Origin: Ptychodera flava
Taxonomy: Eukaryota > Hemichordata > Enteropneusta > Ptychoderidae
Length of the DNA: 64,000 nucleotides
Assembly (NCBI RefSeq): GCF_041260155.1
Contig: NC_091928.1
Location: 35,746,388-35,810,387 of the forward strand
Reading direction: 5' to 3'
In this document: positions 1 through 11,786 of the stretch, piece by piece
How positions within the stretch are numbered: the first letter of the stretch is position 1
Layout: each line of letters opens with the position of its first letter
Translations under genes and position numbers: made by a program
Notes under the pieces: generated by a model
What the model was told of the DNA's origin: nothing
Databases searched by the model: none
Seen by the model: the letters and a program-made list of their open reading frames with translations, nothing else

Positions 1-157
1 CGCTTTGTTGATGTTCCTCGTTCCAAAGCGGATTCCGAGCAACCGAAAACCGACACAGGACAACATGGCGACGGTGAAGAGACACTCAACACAGCAGGAA
101 AACTAGTGCACATTAAAGAAAAGGTTGAAAGACAGAGTATAGCTGGAAATCTGAAAG
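1..157 (+). CDS. SLCO copy A exon 2 (3' end, frameshifted)
   Basis: Homologous to 18889-19046 of copy B but one base shorter. The reading [11 protein letters not shown] is conserved, then the frame is lost at about 57-60. Donor GTAAGC at 158. Confidence 0.85.
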
Positions 158-3100
158 GTAAGCTCACGTAATGAAGGTAGGGAAAAGAAAGTTAGTCCCT
201 GAGCATTCAAGATGAAGTACCACATTAATGAGCGGAGTCCTTTTTGCTGTAAATATTTCATCGACATAGACTATAGGCACAAAGTACAATACATTCTGGA
301 TTGGATAAGAGGACCACTCTAATCTTCTATATTTGCAAAGCTCTAACTGAAGGAAGCAAAATTTCTTGTGGCATAACGAATGTAAGTGGTTTGAACAATT
401 TGTTTTGATTTGTGCTAACCTTTATGAGTATGAGACAGAGCCTCTTTTTATGTGTGTACGATAACTAACTGGAGAGTATTACGTTTATCTTTTTTGTATG
501 ACCTTTCATTCCGTATGGCCCATTTTGATACTCCATGAGCTACTTCACATCAGAAGCGTTATTTTTTTTTCAAGGCCCCCTTCACTTCTGTAGATGTCTG
601 TAATCCAGATGGGTCCGTGAAAGCAACATGATATTATAAATTAGTTATCTATGTCGTTGTAGCAAGCAAATTCCCATGTGCTCAAACTAAAAGCAGAAGC
701 AATCGAAAGACAGTGAGACACACAAACAGAGGGAGAGAGAGAAAGACCGTGGGTGTCAGACACATACAGAGAGTCAGAGAGTGACATAGAGTCAAACACA
801 GAGACACACAGTGGCACACAGACAGGGAGAAGAGTAGAGACAAACAGACAGACTAGGAAAATAAGTGAGACGCAGAGAAAGGCAAACTAATTGACTGACA
901 GTCGAAGACGGTCGAATAAAGACAGAGAAAACAGACAGGCTGACTAACTGACATATAAATGGAAGGAGAGATGGTTAGAAAAAACTATTTCGGTACGTTG
1001 CCGGTTCAATCTTTTAAAGCTAAACAACATCTATATGGCAAAATATGTTAGATTCAATGTCGACAGTTTGAAGTTGAATGCGGCTTTTTGACTCGACAGC
1101 AGATTAACTAAAATTGGAAGCAAACATGTCGCACGTTGAATAAAAAACAATAGAATATACAAGTAGCTTTCTAATATGTACTGCAGCAATGATTTTCTCT
1201 GTTCATCAGACTAAGAATCCATCCACTCTATTTCATAGATTTACCAAGAGTGATGCGCAGACTTGCATCGAATCCAACGTTGGTAGCTACCGTGCTCGGC
1301 AACACGGCTCTCGTTGCCAATGTCGGTATGGCTATGTTTCATCCGAAGTATTTGGAAGAGCAATTTCGCATCACAGCAGCGCAGTCAGGGATGTTTGTAG
1401 GCAAGTCCATTTATTCTTGTTTTTGTGTACTTTGGTGAATTATACGAACAAATTCTGTGACGTTGCTCAAAGCTGCTGTGATATTTCATCGCGAGTTGCA
1501 CGTGTATGGTGGCTCCGGGCGCAAGTGATTATGTAAATCTCGATGATCTTGATACAGATTTGGAAAAGCGATTTCTCTTGACATTTGTTAAAGTGCTGAA
1601 CAACTGGCATTTATTTTCTTGTAGTTTTAAATGTATTTCTACCGACGTTTGCCGGCTTTCTGACCTGCGGTTTTGTTCTGAAACGCTGGAAGCCAAGTCT
1701 CAAGAAGATGGCTGTCTTCTTGGTGGTTCTAGATCTTTTCGTCGTATGTTTCCCGTTCATTAAGATGACACTGGGATGTCAGAACGACAAGATCGCTGGG
1801 GTGACAGTGCCATACCATAGGTAATAGCGATCATACCTATCCGTACTCCAATATTCTCTGGTCAAAAGTCACATTACATCGCCCTTGTATAAGACAAACA
1901 GCACAGCAGAGCACAACATTGTATGCTAAATGCAGGTTCTTGATCCACTCCCCAAAGCATTTCGAATAACACATTATTTAGCTTTTTCACACAGCCTTAT
2001 GTAAAATTCACTGCTATTATTTGCATAAGTGTTCTTGTCCGGACCAGAATTCACTCGCCAACAATAACAATGCAGTCTATACAACGACAAGCTGACCTGA
2101 CAAGCTAAATACAGAGAGTTTCAACATGCCTTTTTGAGTACAACAAGAAGACGCAGTTGACAGCGAAAACAAAAATAGTGAAAAACAATCATCAAAGGTT
2201 ACAGCTACTGGGCCTTTAAATCTAGAGAAAAGTTGGAAAATGCTTGAAAATAAAGATAGGTGTAGATATTCTTCTCAAATTTTGTACTGTGAAAGATCAG
2301 AGAAAATGACATAAATATCCCTATACCACTGATAATGATGTACAAATAATAACGTGTCATAAATGCTTCCTTATACAGTTATTATGATTTTCGTTACTCA
2401 TAAAATATATCTAACAGTGTCATAGTGGCATGTACTTTGGTTTATTTTGTCTTTTAGCAATTGGAAGCATCTACTTATTTCGCATAAAAAGTAGTACAAC
2501 CAAGGGTAAATTACAACAGAAAATAAATGTGTTTCCTGTTACTCGTCCACAATTTTCCTCTCTCCAGCACGGCATCGAAACCAAATTTTCATACACAAAC
2601 GGAACTTGGTTCTACATGTAATTCGCAATGCGCATGCCCAGAAAGATACAACCCTGTTTGCGGCTCTGATGGCGTTACATACTACTCGGCTTGCCACGCT
2701 GGTTGTACGGTTTCCAACATTAATAAGGTATGTAATCTTTTATCACCCTCACACTGCCATACCAGGTATTTTATCTTGCACACTAAGACTGGAATAGCTT
2801 CCCCAATCATGACAGCATATCATGGCAAGTTCGGATACTCGGAATAATTATCTTCATCAACGACTACGGAAATTCAATCAATAAAAAGGCAATACATTTC
2901 AGTACCGGTTTTATGTAAGCGAAATTACTATACAGACGTTCGGCCTATATTAAAATATTTAACGACGTGCACTGATTCACCGCTGTTTGAATCTATGTAA
3001 TGTGTTTTAATTCTTGGTAATCTTTGAAAAGGTAAAAATAAGAAGTAATTGTTGAAACACGTCCACGATCTCGGAAATACAAACTGTAATATACCTGAGC

Positions 3101-4898
3101 ATAAATACCTGTCAGGAGCATTTCATACTTAAACTAGTAGAGACGTTAGTTAGATCAAACTTGTTTCAAACGGTTGAAAGACTAGAGAACGCCATGCATA
3201 TCCTCTCGGTAACCTTACTCTTTTATCTGTTCTATAATAAGTCTGAATCGACCTGTGTCCCAGTGTGAATTATTTTCATTCCTTTATCCATGTTCTTGTA
3301 AGACTTTCGAAGAGTGTGGATGCGTTGGAAAGCACAGAAACCTGAAAGTGTACGTTACGGAAAGAAGCGCTTCAAAAGGAACATGTTCGAAGCCATGTGA
3401 ACGAGACCTGATAATATTCACCATTCTGTCGGGGATTTTCGGAACTCTGTTTGCAATGGCTTTCATCTTAAGTTTGATTATAATTCTGCGGTAAGTTTGA
3501 TCAGTGCAGTTTGGAAGTTGCAAAAGGTTGTATCGCCAGTGGCTGAGCTACAGACCAGAGTTAAAAATCATATGAAAATACTTAGGTTTATAAGTCTAGT
3601 GTACAGCAGCAAAATATTGTTACCCGAAGATGACCATCAAGTTTGGTTAAGTTTGTTGACAAACTTTCAATAACCTGCCAAGAACTGTGATGTTTAACTG
3701 TATTTATTGGAACGTTGCATTAGATTTCATTCTACCATATGATAAGTTGTGTTCCCTTCCTCCATATCGGGAAATTAATCGATATCCAGGGTTTCATGGT
3801 AACATAAATGTAATACTCACGCAAGTAAAGCAGAAATCATGGATTCTTCATGTTTTCAAATTCACAGGTGCGTATCTCCAACCGATAAAACATACGCGAT
3901 GGGATTCAGAGCTGTCGTCACTCAATTATTCGGTAGGCAAATTATCAATTGCCATGCTATATACTTATGAGCATTCAATAAATCAATAGCATCACATTTT
4001 CTCAGAAATTGGCAGCGTATGATTAAATGTACACCATGTCTGTCATAACTTGAGGATATTATATGTTTTAATGTTGCATGGATCTGCATTGGGACTCTGC
4101 TTCAATAAAGTACTTGTTGTTTTTTTTTTAATCTACTGCTCAGACGATACATACAAATAGAACAGACTGGTCCTTTTAAACAGTCCGTTATTCGCTTGCT
4201 CTCTGCTGTTTTCGTTTACGAAAATGGTAATATTAACAAGCACGTCCAAAGAGCTATTCAGACAGCCGTAGCATTTTGCAATTTGTCAAAGTGATTTTGG
4301 ACAGTGTACCAGTCTTGACTTTTTGATTTAGGATTATTGTGTTTACACAATGGTCGATACATAACACTAGAATACCGTAACAATTTTCCTTTTCGCGATA
4401 ATTGTCCGAACAATATCTTCCATCACAAAGAACTGTGCCAAAAAAATCATTTTTAAATCAGACCTGGAAAACATTGCGCATACAATGATTTACGCCCATA
4501 GACTAAACTGTGCAAGGTCTTATATTAAAATGAATACAGCTACGGATTTATCGATTCTTCATGTCTACACAGGTTCCATGCCGTCACCATTGTATACGGG
4601 AATTCTCATCGATTCTGCCTGCACCCTGTGGGGAAAGACACCGTGTGGACAACGCGGAGCCTGTCTCCTCTACGATCTGCCTGATTTCAGATACAAGTTG
4701 ATGGGCTTATTCGGGTTTCTCAAGGGAACCTCCTTTATTTTCTACATCGTTGCCATGCTCACACTTTTCAGGAATCCCGACCCAGGAAATACGGACAACA
4801 TCCAGGGGTATCGAGGAGTTTTCGGACTGACAGGAAACCCTGAACCTCGGCCGGTTTGTGACTCTGAATCTAATGAACTAGATGTGACGTCAGTGTGA
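1..4898 (+). CDS. SLCO/OATP-family organic anion transporter, copy A (3' part, frame broken once)
   Basis: Sodium-independent uptake carrier of the solute carrier organic anion (OATP) family, a 12-span plasma membrane protein. Coding exons read 1-157 (partial), 1239-1400, 1625-1820, 2568-2727, 3264-3490, 3868-3932 and 4573-4898. Phases agree at every junction. The extracellular loop before TM10 carries a Kazal-like cysteine module (exons 5-6, core PVCGSDG). Exon 7 gives the family motif RCVSPTDK and exon 8 ends with TGA at 4896-4898. Exons 1 and most of 2 lie left of the window. Against copy B (17619-25446) there is a 1-bp deletion at about 57-60 that leads to TAG at about 113-115; all later exons stay open. 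So it is either a fresh pseudogene or carries a sequence error. Introns as well as exons match copy B, so this is a genomic duplication, not a retrocopy. Confidence 0.9.
1239..1400 (+). CDS. SLCO copy A exon 3
   Basis: Acceptor TTTCATAG; encodes [16 protein letters not shown]... (cytoplasmic loop and TM7). The donor is GC: GTAG|GCAAGT. Only this GC site gives the phase needed by exon 4. Confidence 0.9.
1625..1820 (+). CDS. SLCO copy A exon 4
   Basis: Acceptor TTCTTGTAG; encodes [13 protein letters not shown]... through GVTVPYHR (TM8-TM9 region). Donor GTAATA. Confidence 0.9.
2568..2727 (+). CDS. SLCO copy A exon 5 (Kazal-like)
   Basis: Acceptor CTCTCCAG. Encodes the Kazal-like core [20 protein letters not shown] in the large extracellular loop. 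Donor GTATGT. Confidence 0.92.
3264..3490 (+). CDS. SLCO copy A exon 6
   Basis: Acceptor GTCCCAG. Finishes the cysteine-rich loop ([11 protein letters not shown] ... CSKPCERD) and encodes TM10 ([14 protein letters not shown]). Donor GTAAGT. Confidence 0.9.
3868..3932 (+). CDS. SLCO copy A exon 7
   Basis: Acceptor AATTCACAG; short exon giving [20 protein letters not shown], the conserved stretch between TM10 and TM11. Donor GTAGGC. Confidence 0.9.
4573..4898 (+). CDS. SLCO copy A exon 8 (terminal)
   Basis: Acceptor CTACACAG; encodes [20 protein letters not shown] (TM11), then TM12 and a cytoplasmic tail ending DVTSV. Nearly identical to copy B 25121-25446. Confidence 0.93.
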
Positions 4899-5513
4899 TG
4901 ACCCTGGTGTACAAAAAATGATAAAGTCAGCTCAAAAGTTAATCTTTATATAAATTTCCCATTGGAAATGCGCTCTAGCCTTTATAAGGGAATGACTCTT
5001 GCAGTATGGCTGTTGATCGTCTGTTTTTCAAAAAGATAGCATATTGACATTTTCGTTTTACAACTTTCAATAGTTTCGAGTTGTCTTTTAGAAATGTGGT
5101 TTACCTTTCAATTATTAGGAGTGGTTTTACAATGTTTGTAGTGTGAAGTGCCAATCCCGAAAATATCAGAACTGAAGGTACCACTTTAGAAACAGATTTC
5201 AGCAATAATTGAAAAAGCATATATGGAATTTTTCGTTCTTATCTTCAAAACAGATCTTTTGTAACATATTAAGTATCTCTAGCAACAGTATGTATGTATA
5301 TTGTATTGTGTTTTATTGTGCAGTTGATTATTGGGGCTAAACGTGATTAGCTGATATTTCAGTCGATTTGTGATCTCTTCATTGTTCAATTCCCGCTGGT
5401 TCAAGTACCAACTAATACAATGGGGATGAGTGAACGATGAACAGACATGGACTTCTTTGTTGAAAGTGTGTACAACTGAATTGAACAGCTTTCTTAGCTA
5501 AAAAGTATATATA

Positions 5514-5519
5514 AATAAA
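5514..5519 (+). promoter_or_regulatory. possible polyadenylation signal for SLCO copy A
   Basis: AATAAA about 615 bases past the stop codon. Inferred only from the hexamer and its position. Confidence 0.3.
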
Positions 5520-6078
5520 TTATTAATGACTCTTATTTTTTTAATGTTTCATTATGGCTCTGGTGTCTCAGAACGAATCGTATTTAACATTCTAGTTATT
5601 ACTTTTACTTCCTTCCACTGATCTGCTCCATGGTATTGTTCGGACTAGTCTGGCAGAGACCCTGCGATTCGCGTTCTTCCCTGTTGGAACACGCGCGCGC
5701 CCTTCAGAGACGCGACGCGAATCCCAGGGTCTGGACGTTCTTGCAAGCGACCGGTCGGATTTCTGCCTGATCCGGGTACTTTATAGAACTACACACATCC
5801 GTTAATCAAAAAAAATGACAAGTACCATAGCCAAATAAAATGAAAAATGAAAAATAAAACAAACTGCGTATATAAGTCTGTCAGCTACTGGTAAAAATTT
5901 TCTCCGCCCAGTTAGATAGTGTTTCTTTGACGACACTACCCTTATGAATATTCATATACTTGCAAAAACGGACAGTCGCTGTGTCTGGCAGCGCGTGCTC
6001 ACAGCTGCACAGCGTAGCCTTCGAATGCAGGCCCATCGTGGGCGCGCACAAAACAAGGCACAGCGACTGTGGAGAGTC

Positions 6079-6885
6079 TAGTCTGGTTCCCTGACCCATT
6101 TCCCCGGTAGAGGGCGTGGGGAAATATAGGGTCAGGTACCGGGTAGCCATCTTGAACAGAATTTTGTTCAAGATGGCGGAGGTTAGTCACCTGACAGAAC
6201 ATGCTACAACAAATATGGCTGCTACTATGAAAACGCCGGTCAAAATTCGACTAAATCAGAATTATGTTCAAACACTGGTATCCGAACCAAAAACATTGGC
6301 ACACGAGACGGGAAACATAAACTGAAAGGATTAATCCAGAAGTACGGGGAAATAGAGGTGATTGAAGGCTGGCTGTGATATCGCAGCAGTACGTGGCGTG
6401 TATCGAACGCGCAAGGGTCATTGAGGTCATCGCCGACTGTGGCGTGACCCCAATGACCAGAGCACGTTCGATACACGCCACAAGTACTGCTGCGATATCA
6501 CAGCTAATTGAAAGCAACTTTGTTGGAACTGTGAATGACGATTGATTTCGATGGATAGAATGGTGTCCGATTTTGTGAAAAATGCAAGGCATCATGTCGA
6601 CGTTCTAAAAGTATCAAGAGGTGTGCTAAATCACAGTGGCTAAATCATGGAGGTAAAAAGTCTTTCTTTCTACCTCCACGGCTTTGTGGTACAAACAAGA
6701 AGTGGTGTCAAGTGAGCCTGAAAGTGCGAAACCCAAGAAACATGAGAAAAAGTTACAAGTTTTACTTTCATCCAATCACAGCCTGTTTTATTTTAACCCA
6801 ATAGCGTCCATGTTTACATTAGCCGGACCTGACCCTTTATTTCCCCACGCCCTCTATCGGGGAAATGGGTCAGGGAACCAGACTA
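6079..6885. mobile_element. 807-bp MITE with ~58-bp terminal inverted repeats and 9-bp target duplication
   Basis: TIRs begin TAGTCTGGTTCCCTGACCC and match over about 58 bp with two mismatches (6079-6136 against 6828-6885). TGGAGAGTC is duplicated exactly at 6070-6078 and 6886-6894. A 9-bp duplication with long TIRs fits Mutator-like elements best, though the family is not proven. There is no transposase frame. The element is inserted inside the 5646-6897 element. Centrally it holds a separate inverted repeat (6372-6504). Confidence 0.85.
6372..6504. repeat. hairpin-forming inverted repeat inside the MITE
   Basis: Left arm GCTGTGATATCGCAGCAGTA at 6372 onward pairs with the right arm ending TACTGCTGCGATATCACAGC at 6504, and pairing continues through GTGGCGTGTATCGAACG. 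A further inner pair GGTCATTG/CAATGACC sits near the loop. Confidence 0.85.
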
Positions 6886-6905
6886 TGGAGAGTCTAGGTT
6901 CGGAC

Positions 6906-7860
6906 GTGCATAATTATATTGTTAAATAGTGATTTGAGGTCAACTGGTCAGGAGAATGATGATCAGCTGATCTCACACTTTTCATACCACATTCACACTG
7001 CAGAGTTTATGTCGCTTCTTGGGCAGCCCTTGTTTTGTTAAACAATTGTGAAAGCGCAATGTTGACCCCGGGTGTCCATTCGTTGGCCTAAATTATGTAG
7101 AGTCTTAGAGGGTTCAGAATCGTCATAAATTTGCAACCTGGGCTCAAATTATTTGTGAACAATTTATGTCGGCCAGCGGCAAATTTGATACCCTGGCACT
7201 TGGCCTAGACCTGGCCGATAAATGACTGAGCAGCAAGCGATTATAGGGTGAACGCGGACTAAAATGTGTTTTGTCTTATCACAATCCTGGGCCAGGCCCA
7301 GAGGCGACAGGGACCTGAGTACGAATGAAAAACCAGTCATTTATCAACCACGCTCTAGCCAACAGGTAAGGCGTAAACTTGGCCAAGGACTAACTTCAAC
7401 CATTGTACGTGACACACAATTTAGATTCTGTCGCAAATGTTTGTGTACTATAAACCCACCCTCAGACCCTAGAAATAAATTAGTCCGGCCCGGGCAATGC
7501 ATTCGTGCAGTTTGGTTTTTTTTCAAAAAAAACAGGGATGACTCAGATACGTGACTAGACTCTCTTAAAGCTACGTAAGTCCGTACTAGTGCCCTCAGCA
7601 GTTGAGCCGAGGAAACTCGGCTCAGCGAGCAGGCGCCGAGCTTCCACTATGCTATAGCATGGCTGGCTTGGTGAGCGTCGCTTGTTAGAAAGACCGTTCA
7701 GGTCGCATACCTGCATAGCGAGTGAAGGGGCTGTGAGAGAATCTAATATGCGATCCACACTCTGTAATGTGAACAAGTAAGTAGTTTTTTAAAAATGGCA
7801 GATAAGAATGCAAATATAGCCATTTATGACGAAATTTTAGACAATTCAAGCAACCAAAAC
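6906..7860. other. 3' flank of SLCO copy A, part of segmental duplication
   Basis: Aligns by eye with 26110-26860 downstream of copy B, with small indels. About 7556-7745 is A-specific and holds a perfect short hairpin GAGCCGAGGAAACTCGGCTC near 7605-7625. No coding exon is supported. Confidence 0.6.
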
Positions 7861-9376
7861 TTGAAGTGGACTGAAAGTGCTCACGTGTATCAGTGTATAT
7901 TGCATTTGTCTGTGAATTTAAATTTTTGCCACAATTTTTCAACTTTACTGAAAGTGTTTTGATCAAAATCATGAACAATATTCGCCACAGATTACTTCCA
8001 AAGGTGATTAAGTATATAAATATGTAATTAGCTAAAATAAAAATAATAAATTTCTTTGACTGCTGTCATTGTATCATCACTTTATGTAGCAAGTTAAATT
8101 GCCTGTGGTCAAGTCCTTCAAGATGTATATGTCAAACTGTGAAAGCTCATTACATATACAAATTATAAATTAGCTGACATGAAAATGCAAAATATCTTTC
8201 ACTTATACAGCATAATTGTCTCATCAATGTACATAGTAAGTTTCATATACTTTTTAGAGTCCTTTCAGTCTTATATCCCAAATTGGGAAAGTTAGTTAAA
8301 TATGCAAATTAGTAACTTGCTGATAAAAAATACTATACAACGTTCATTAATATTTTATCATATTTACTCAATGTAAATGGCAGGTTTCATCAACTTTGAT
8401 GTAGTTAATCAAGATATATCCCTAATTAGAAAAGGTCAATAAATATGAAAAATAGTAATAAGATTATCTACAAAATCAAAATTGACTTTTGGTAATATCA
8501 TATCATAATATCTACATTAGACATAGCAAGTTTGTCAACTTCCAGATATACATCCCTAATTAGGAAAGTTCTTTTAAAACGCATATGAGTAATTATCTAA
8601 AATAAATGTTCTAAATGGCCTTAAATAATGTTAAATCGTAGTATCTTCAATGTACACAACACATTTGGTCAACTTTGATTAAGCTAATCCAGATATATCC
8701 ATAATTAGGAAAGTTTGTTAAATATGCAAATTAGTAATTAGATGTTGTAAAAATCTAAACCGACTTTTGGTCATTGTAGTTTCCCCTGTGTACAGGACAC
8801 GTTTTTTCAATTTTGATCAAGTAAATCCAGAGATACATCCTTAACTAAGAAGGTTCATCAAATATGCAAATTGGGAATTGGCTGAAGTAAAAATGCTTAA
8901 TGACTTCAAATAATGTTGTATCATAGTATCTTGGTATTATCTTCAATATACATACCAAGTTTCGTCAATTTTGATTGAGTCAATTCAGATCCCTAATTAG
9001 GAACGTTCATCAAATACGCAAATTAGAATTAACTTTCATGTCACACCTCTATGTCTGTCATGGCGGATAAATCCTTGTGTGATCAACATTGGTAGCAAAT
9101 CTCATCCAATTCTATGCAGCCGTTCTCATTTTATGTCCTTTTTTCCTAAAACATTAATTATGCAAAGGGCCATGAAATATGCAAGCCAGGCTAATCAAAA
9201 ATCTAAACGTTTTTTGCCATTAGAATATTTTACCTGTCTACCAGATCTGACTGAAATCCGTTAAGGCGTTTTTGAAATATCGTGCAAACCGACAGACAGA
9301 CACACACACTCACGCACAGACAGACAGCCAGACATCTATACGACATTAGCTCACGTGCGTGAAGATGTGAGCTAAT
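7861..9376. repeat. AT-rich repeat array insertion present only in copy A
   Basis: A degenerate unit recurs about every 130-180 bases: CATAGTATCTTCAATGTACA, then 'gtcaactttgattaag', then 'cctaattaggaaagttc', then ATATGCAAATTAGTAATTAG. The end carries CAGACAGACAGCCAGACAT and a hairpin ATTAGCTCAC...GTGAGCTAAT at 9346-9377. Copy B runs straight from ...AGACAATTCAGACAGCAAAA to TGAACTGATAAA without it, so it is an insertion. No gene is seen. Confidence 0.7.
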
Positions 9377-9477
9377 GAACTGATAAAGTAAACAATGAAA
9401 CTACCATGGCCACATATAAAGAGCTATATAGGAAGAAAAATCTGAACAAGTATACCACGAAACTCCTGTAATACAGC

Positions 9478-9716
9478 AGAAAGTCACCGTATGAAAAATA
9501 TCTGCAGTTTTTAACGGATTTCAATTTGAGTGGGCAATTGTCCCAGGAACTCCAAAGTATGCCCTCAGTGGCGACAGATTGCTCTCCTCTGTCAACGTGT
9601 ATGTATTTCCTGCGAATAGAAGAATCAAGCCCCTAGGCTTAGTAGGTGTTTTTTGCCGGGTTTTGTCTACAAGACAGGATGGAAACTCCTAAAACAGATA
9701 ACTTGAACTAATACCA
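9478..9716. repeat. distal end of segmental duplication (copy A)
   Basis: Matches 26972-27245 (shared CCCTCAGTGGCGAC, TGTCAACGTGTATGTA, CTGCGAATAGAAGAATCA). Similarity is lost soon after, marking the right edge of the duplicated block. Confidence 0.7.
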
Positions 9717-9829
9717 GATATGAACTTAAAATGCTCACGTGTTTCAGTATATATGGCACTTGTTTGTGAATTTAAACTTTTACTATTATTATTAGACAAG
9801 TCCGTTAAGTATGAATGAGGAATTAGATG

Positions 9830-10340
9830 TTATACATGTGCTACAAAATCAAAACTGACTGTTGGTAATATTATATCGTAGTATCTTCAATGTACATATC
9901 ACGTTTTGTCTACTTTGATTAAGCCAATCCAGATATGCATCTCTAATAAGGAAAGTTCGTTGAATATGCAAATTAGTAATAAGATGTTCTAAAAAATCTA
10001 CACCGATTTTTAGTTATTATATTTCTTTGATTTTGTCAATTTTGATGAAGTCAATCCAGATATATAATCCTATTTAGGAAAGTTCATTAAATATGCAAAT
10101 AAGGAATAGGCTTAAGTAAAATGCTTAATGACTTTCAGTAATGTTGTATCATAGTATCGTCCATATGCATAGAAAGTTTCGTCCACTTTGGTCGAAGCAA
10201 TCAAGATATGTATACCTTATAAGGAAAGTTCCTAAAATATGCTAATTATGGATTTGGCTGCAGTAAAAATGCTTAATGACTTTCAATAATTTTGTGTCAT
10301 AGTAGCTTTCATGTGCATAGCACGTTTGGTCAATTTTGGT
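9830..10340. repeat. second array of the AT-rich unit
   Basis: Three or so further copies of the 7861-9376 unit (GAAAGTTCGTTGAATATGCA, AAGTTTCGTCCACTTTGG). The stretch from 10340 to 11156 shows no gene or repeat I can name. Confidence 0.6.
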
Positions 10341-11160
10341 CAACACGAGTAATTTTTTCGGTAAAAAAATCATTTTCTCTAAAGTCGCCTGTCCGATTGT
10401 TTTGAAACTTGGTTTGCTTGTTCCCTGGGGTAAACTTTGTTGAGTGTTTTCAAAATACGACAAAACATACAATGTTGTATTTTTGCGGCAATGCTTGCTG
10501 TTTTTGTCCAAAAATGCCAAATATCTCATTCTTGAATTCCCAGGCCAAATTGCAAACCTTTGGAACCTTGAGAACCGCCGCAAATTACACCTTTGTATTT
10601 GGTGTGAAGATCCATACTAAACTGTAAATGGGAATTAGTTTGAATGAAGTTATCATTAGAAAAAAGTATGCTGAATGAAAAATAATGAGCAGCAAATGTG
10701 TTATCTCTGTCAAAATGTCAGTGACTGTAAGTCAGAATTTTACAGGTTTGTAATATTTCACAGAAAGACAACTGAAGACTTCGAAGCCAATAATAAGCTG
10801 TTTTCTTTAACATTACTGCTTGCTGAATCATCAAATATTGTTAACACTAATCCCATGTAGTACAATATCACAAGAGGACATCTTTACCTCGTATGGAAGA
10901 TTGTATCACTAATTCTGATGTAACAGGCTCCATGATGTTTATGTATGTGTGTGCCTACTGCAATAGTTGCCATTCATAAATACTTCGCCATGGTATTTGA
11001 TGCCTCAAAAAATGTATTTAAATATAGGCACTTGACATTATGATATTACAAGCTAAGACCCATAGAAGATATTAAATGTTGTATGTACACTCATTCTGGC
11101 ATGCCACATCGAACCATATGTGAGTCAAATATCATTGACGCTATGTGTTTTTTCATTTAA

Positions 11161-11786
11161 GGTGGCGCTGTATATTAATCTTAGTTTTTTGCCAAGTTAT
11201 ACTTTATTGCCTTACGCTGATCGAAATAGCAGTATATGTCAATTTTAGCCTGATATTCTGGCAGGGTACACTTTTTGCAAAAACAATCAGTTGCAAGATG
11301 GGTGAGAACAAGGTGTTAATTTATGGAGATGTAATGCAAATGGCCAATTTTTGGCTTCATCAAATTTTATTCTATACATATTTTACAACAAAACGACTAA
11401 TTTGTCAGGTGATTAGGTACTTAAAACGGGAATAAGGACCATTCGAATCTGACTTGTCATGATTTATTAGATGTTTTGAATACCAATGTTTTGAATGCTA
11501 CAACTCAAGAATAAATGCAAAGCAAAATAATTATTTTAAATGAACTTTAGTTTCCAATGATATATTATTAGTTTTCAAGACGAGGCTTCAAGTTTTTGAC
11601 TAAAATTAATTTTGTAACATAATACCAAAATGATGGTCCCCCGAAAAAGCCACTTCATGTTCAAAAAAATAATTGCTCTTATACTAAACTTCAGATACTC
11701 GGCTGTCTGAAAACGTATAGTGTGAGGGGTTTCCGAGTGATGAGAAATTTTGATTTGAAAAAAGTGTGGCAACACGCAACGCCACC
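11161..11786. mobile_element. TTAA-flanked 626-bp element
   Basis: TTAA sits exactly at 11157-11160 and 11787-11790. Ends are GGTGGCGCTGT and, reverse-complemented, GGTGGCGTTGC. TTAA target sites are typical of piggyBac and Kolobok elements. No transposase frame, so non-autonomous. Confidence 0.7.

Larger units (their letters stand above)
5646..6897. mobile_element. DNA-element insertion with 8-bp target duplication, hosting a second element
   Basis: Both edges carry GTTCGGAC (5638-5645 and 6898-6905). The matching place in duplicated copy B (about 26100-26125, TTTCGAACATGATTAG) has one copy of the target and no insert, so it is an empty site. The ends start TAGTCTGGCAGAG and finish GAGAGTCTAG, a weak inverted pair. 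Just inside the left end is an imperfect hairpin (AGACCCTG...CAGGGTCT, about 5655-5735). Without the nested 6079-6885 element it is about 440 bp. An 8-bp duplication suits hAT-like elements; no transposase frame is seen. Confidence 0.75.

Noticed and set aside
1398..1403. GT donor GTAGGC for SLCO exon 3
   Set aside because: It would leave phase 0 while exon 4 needs one carried base; the GC donor fits.
8030..9050. CRISPR-like array of spaced repeats
   Set aside because: Repeats are long, degenerate and head-to-tail without unique spacers, in an animal nuclear sequence.
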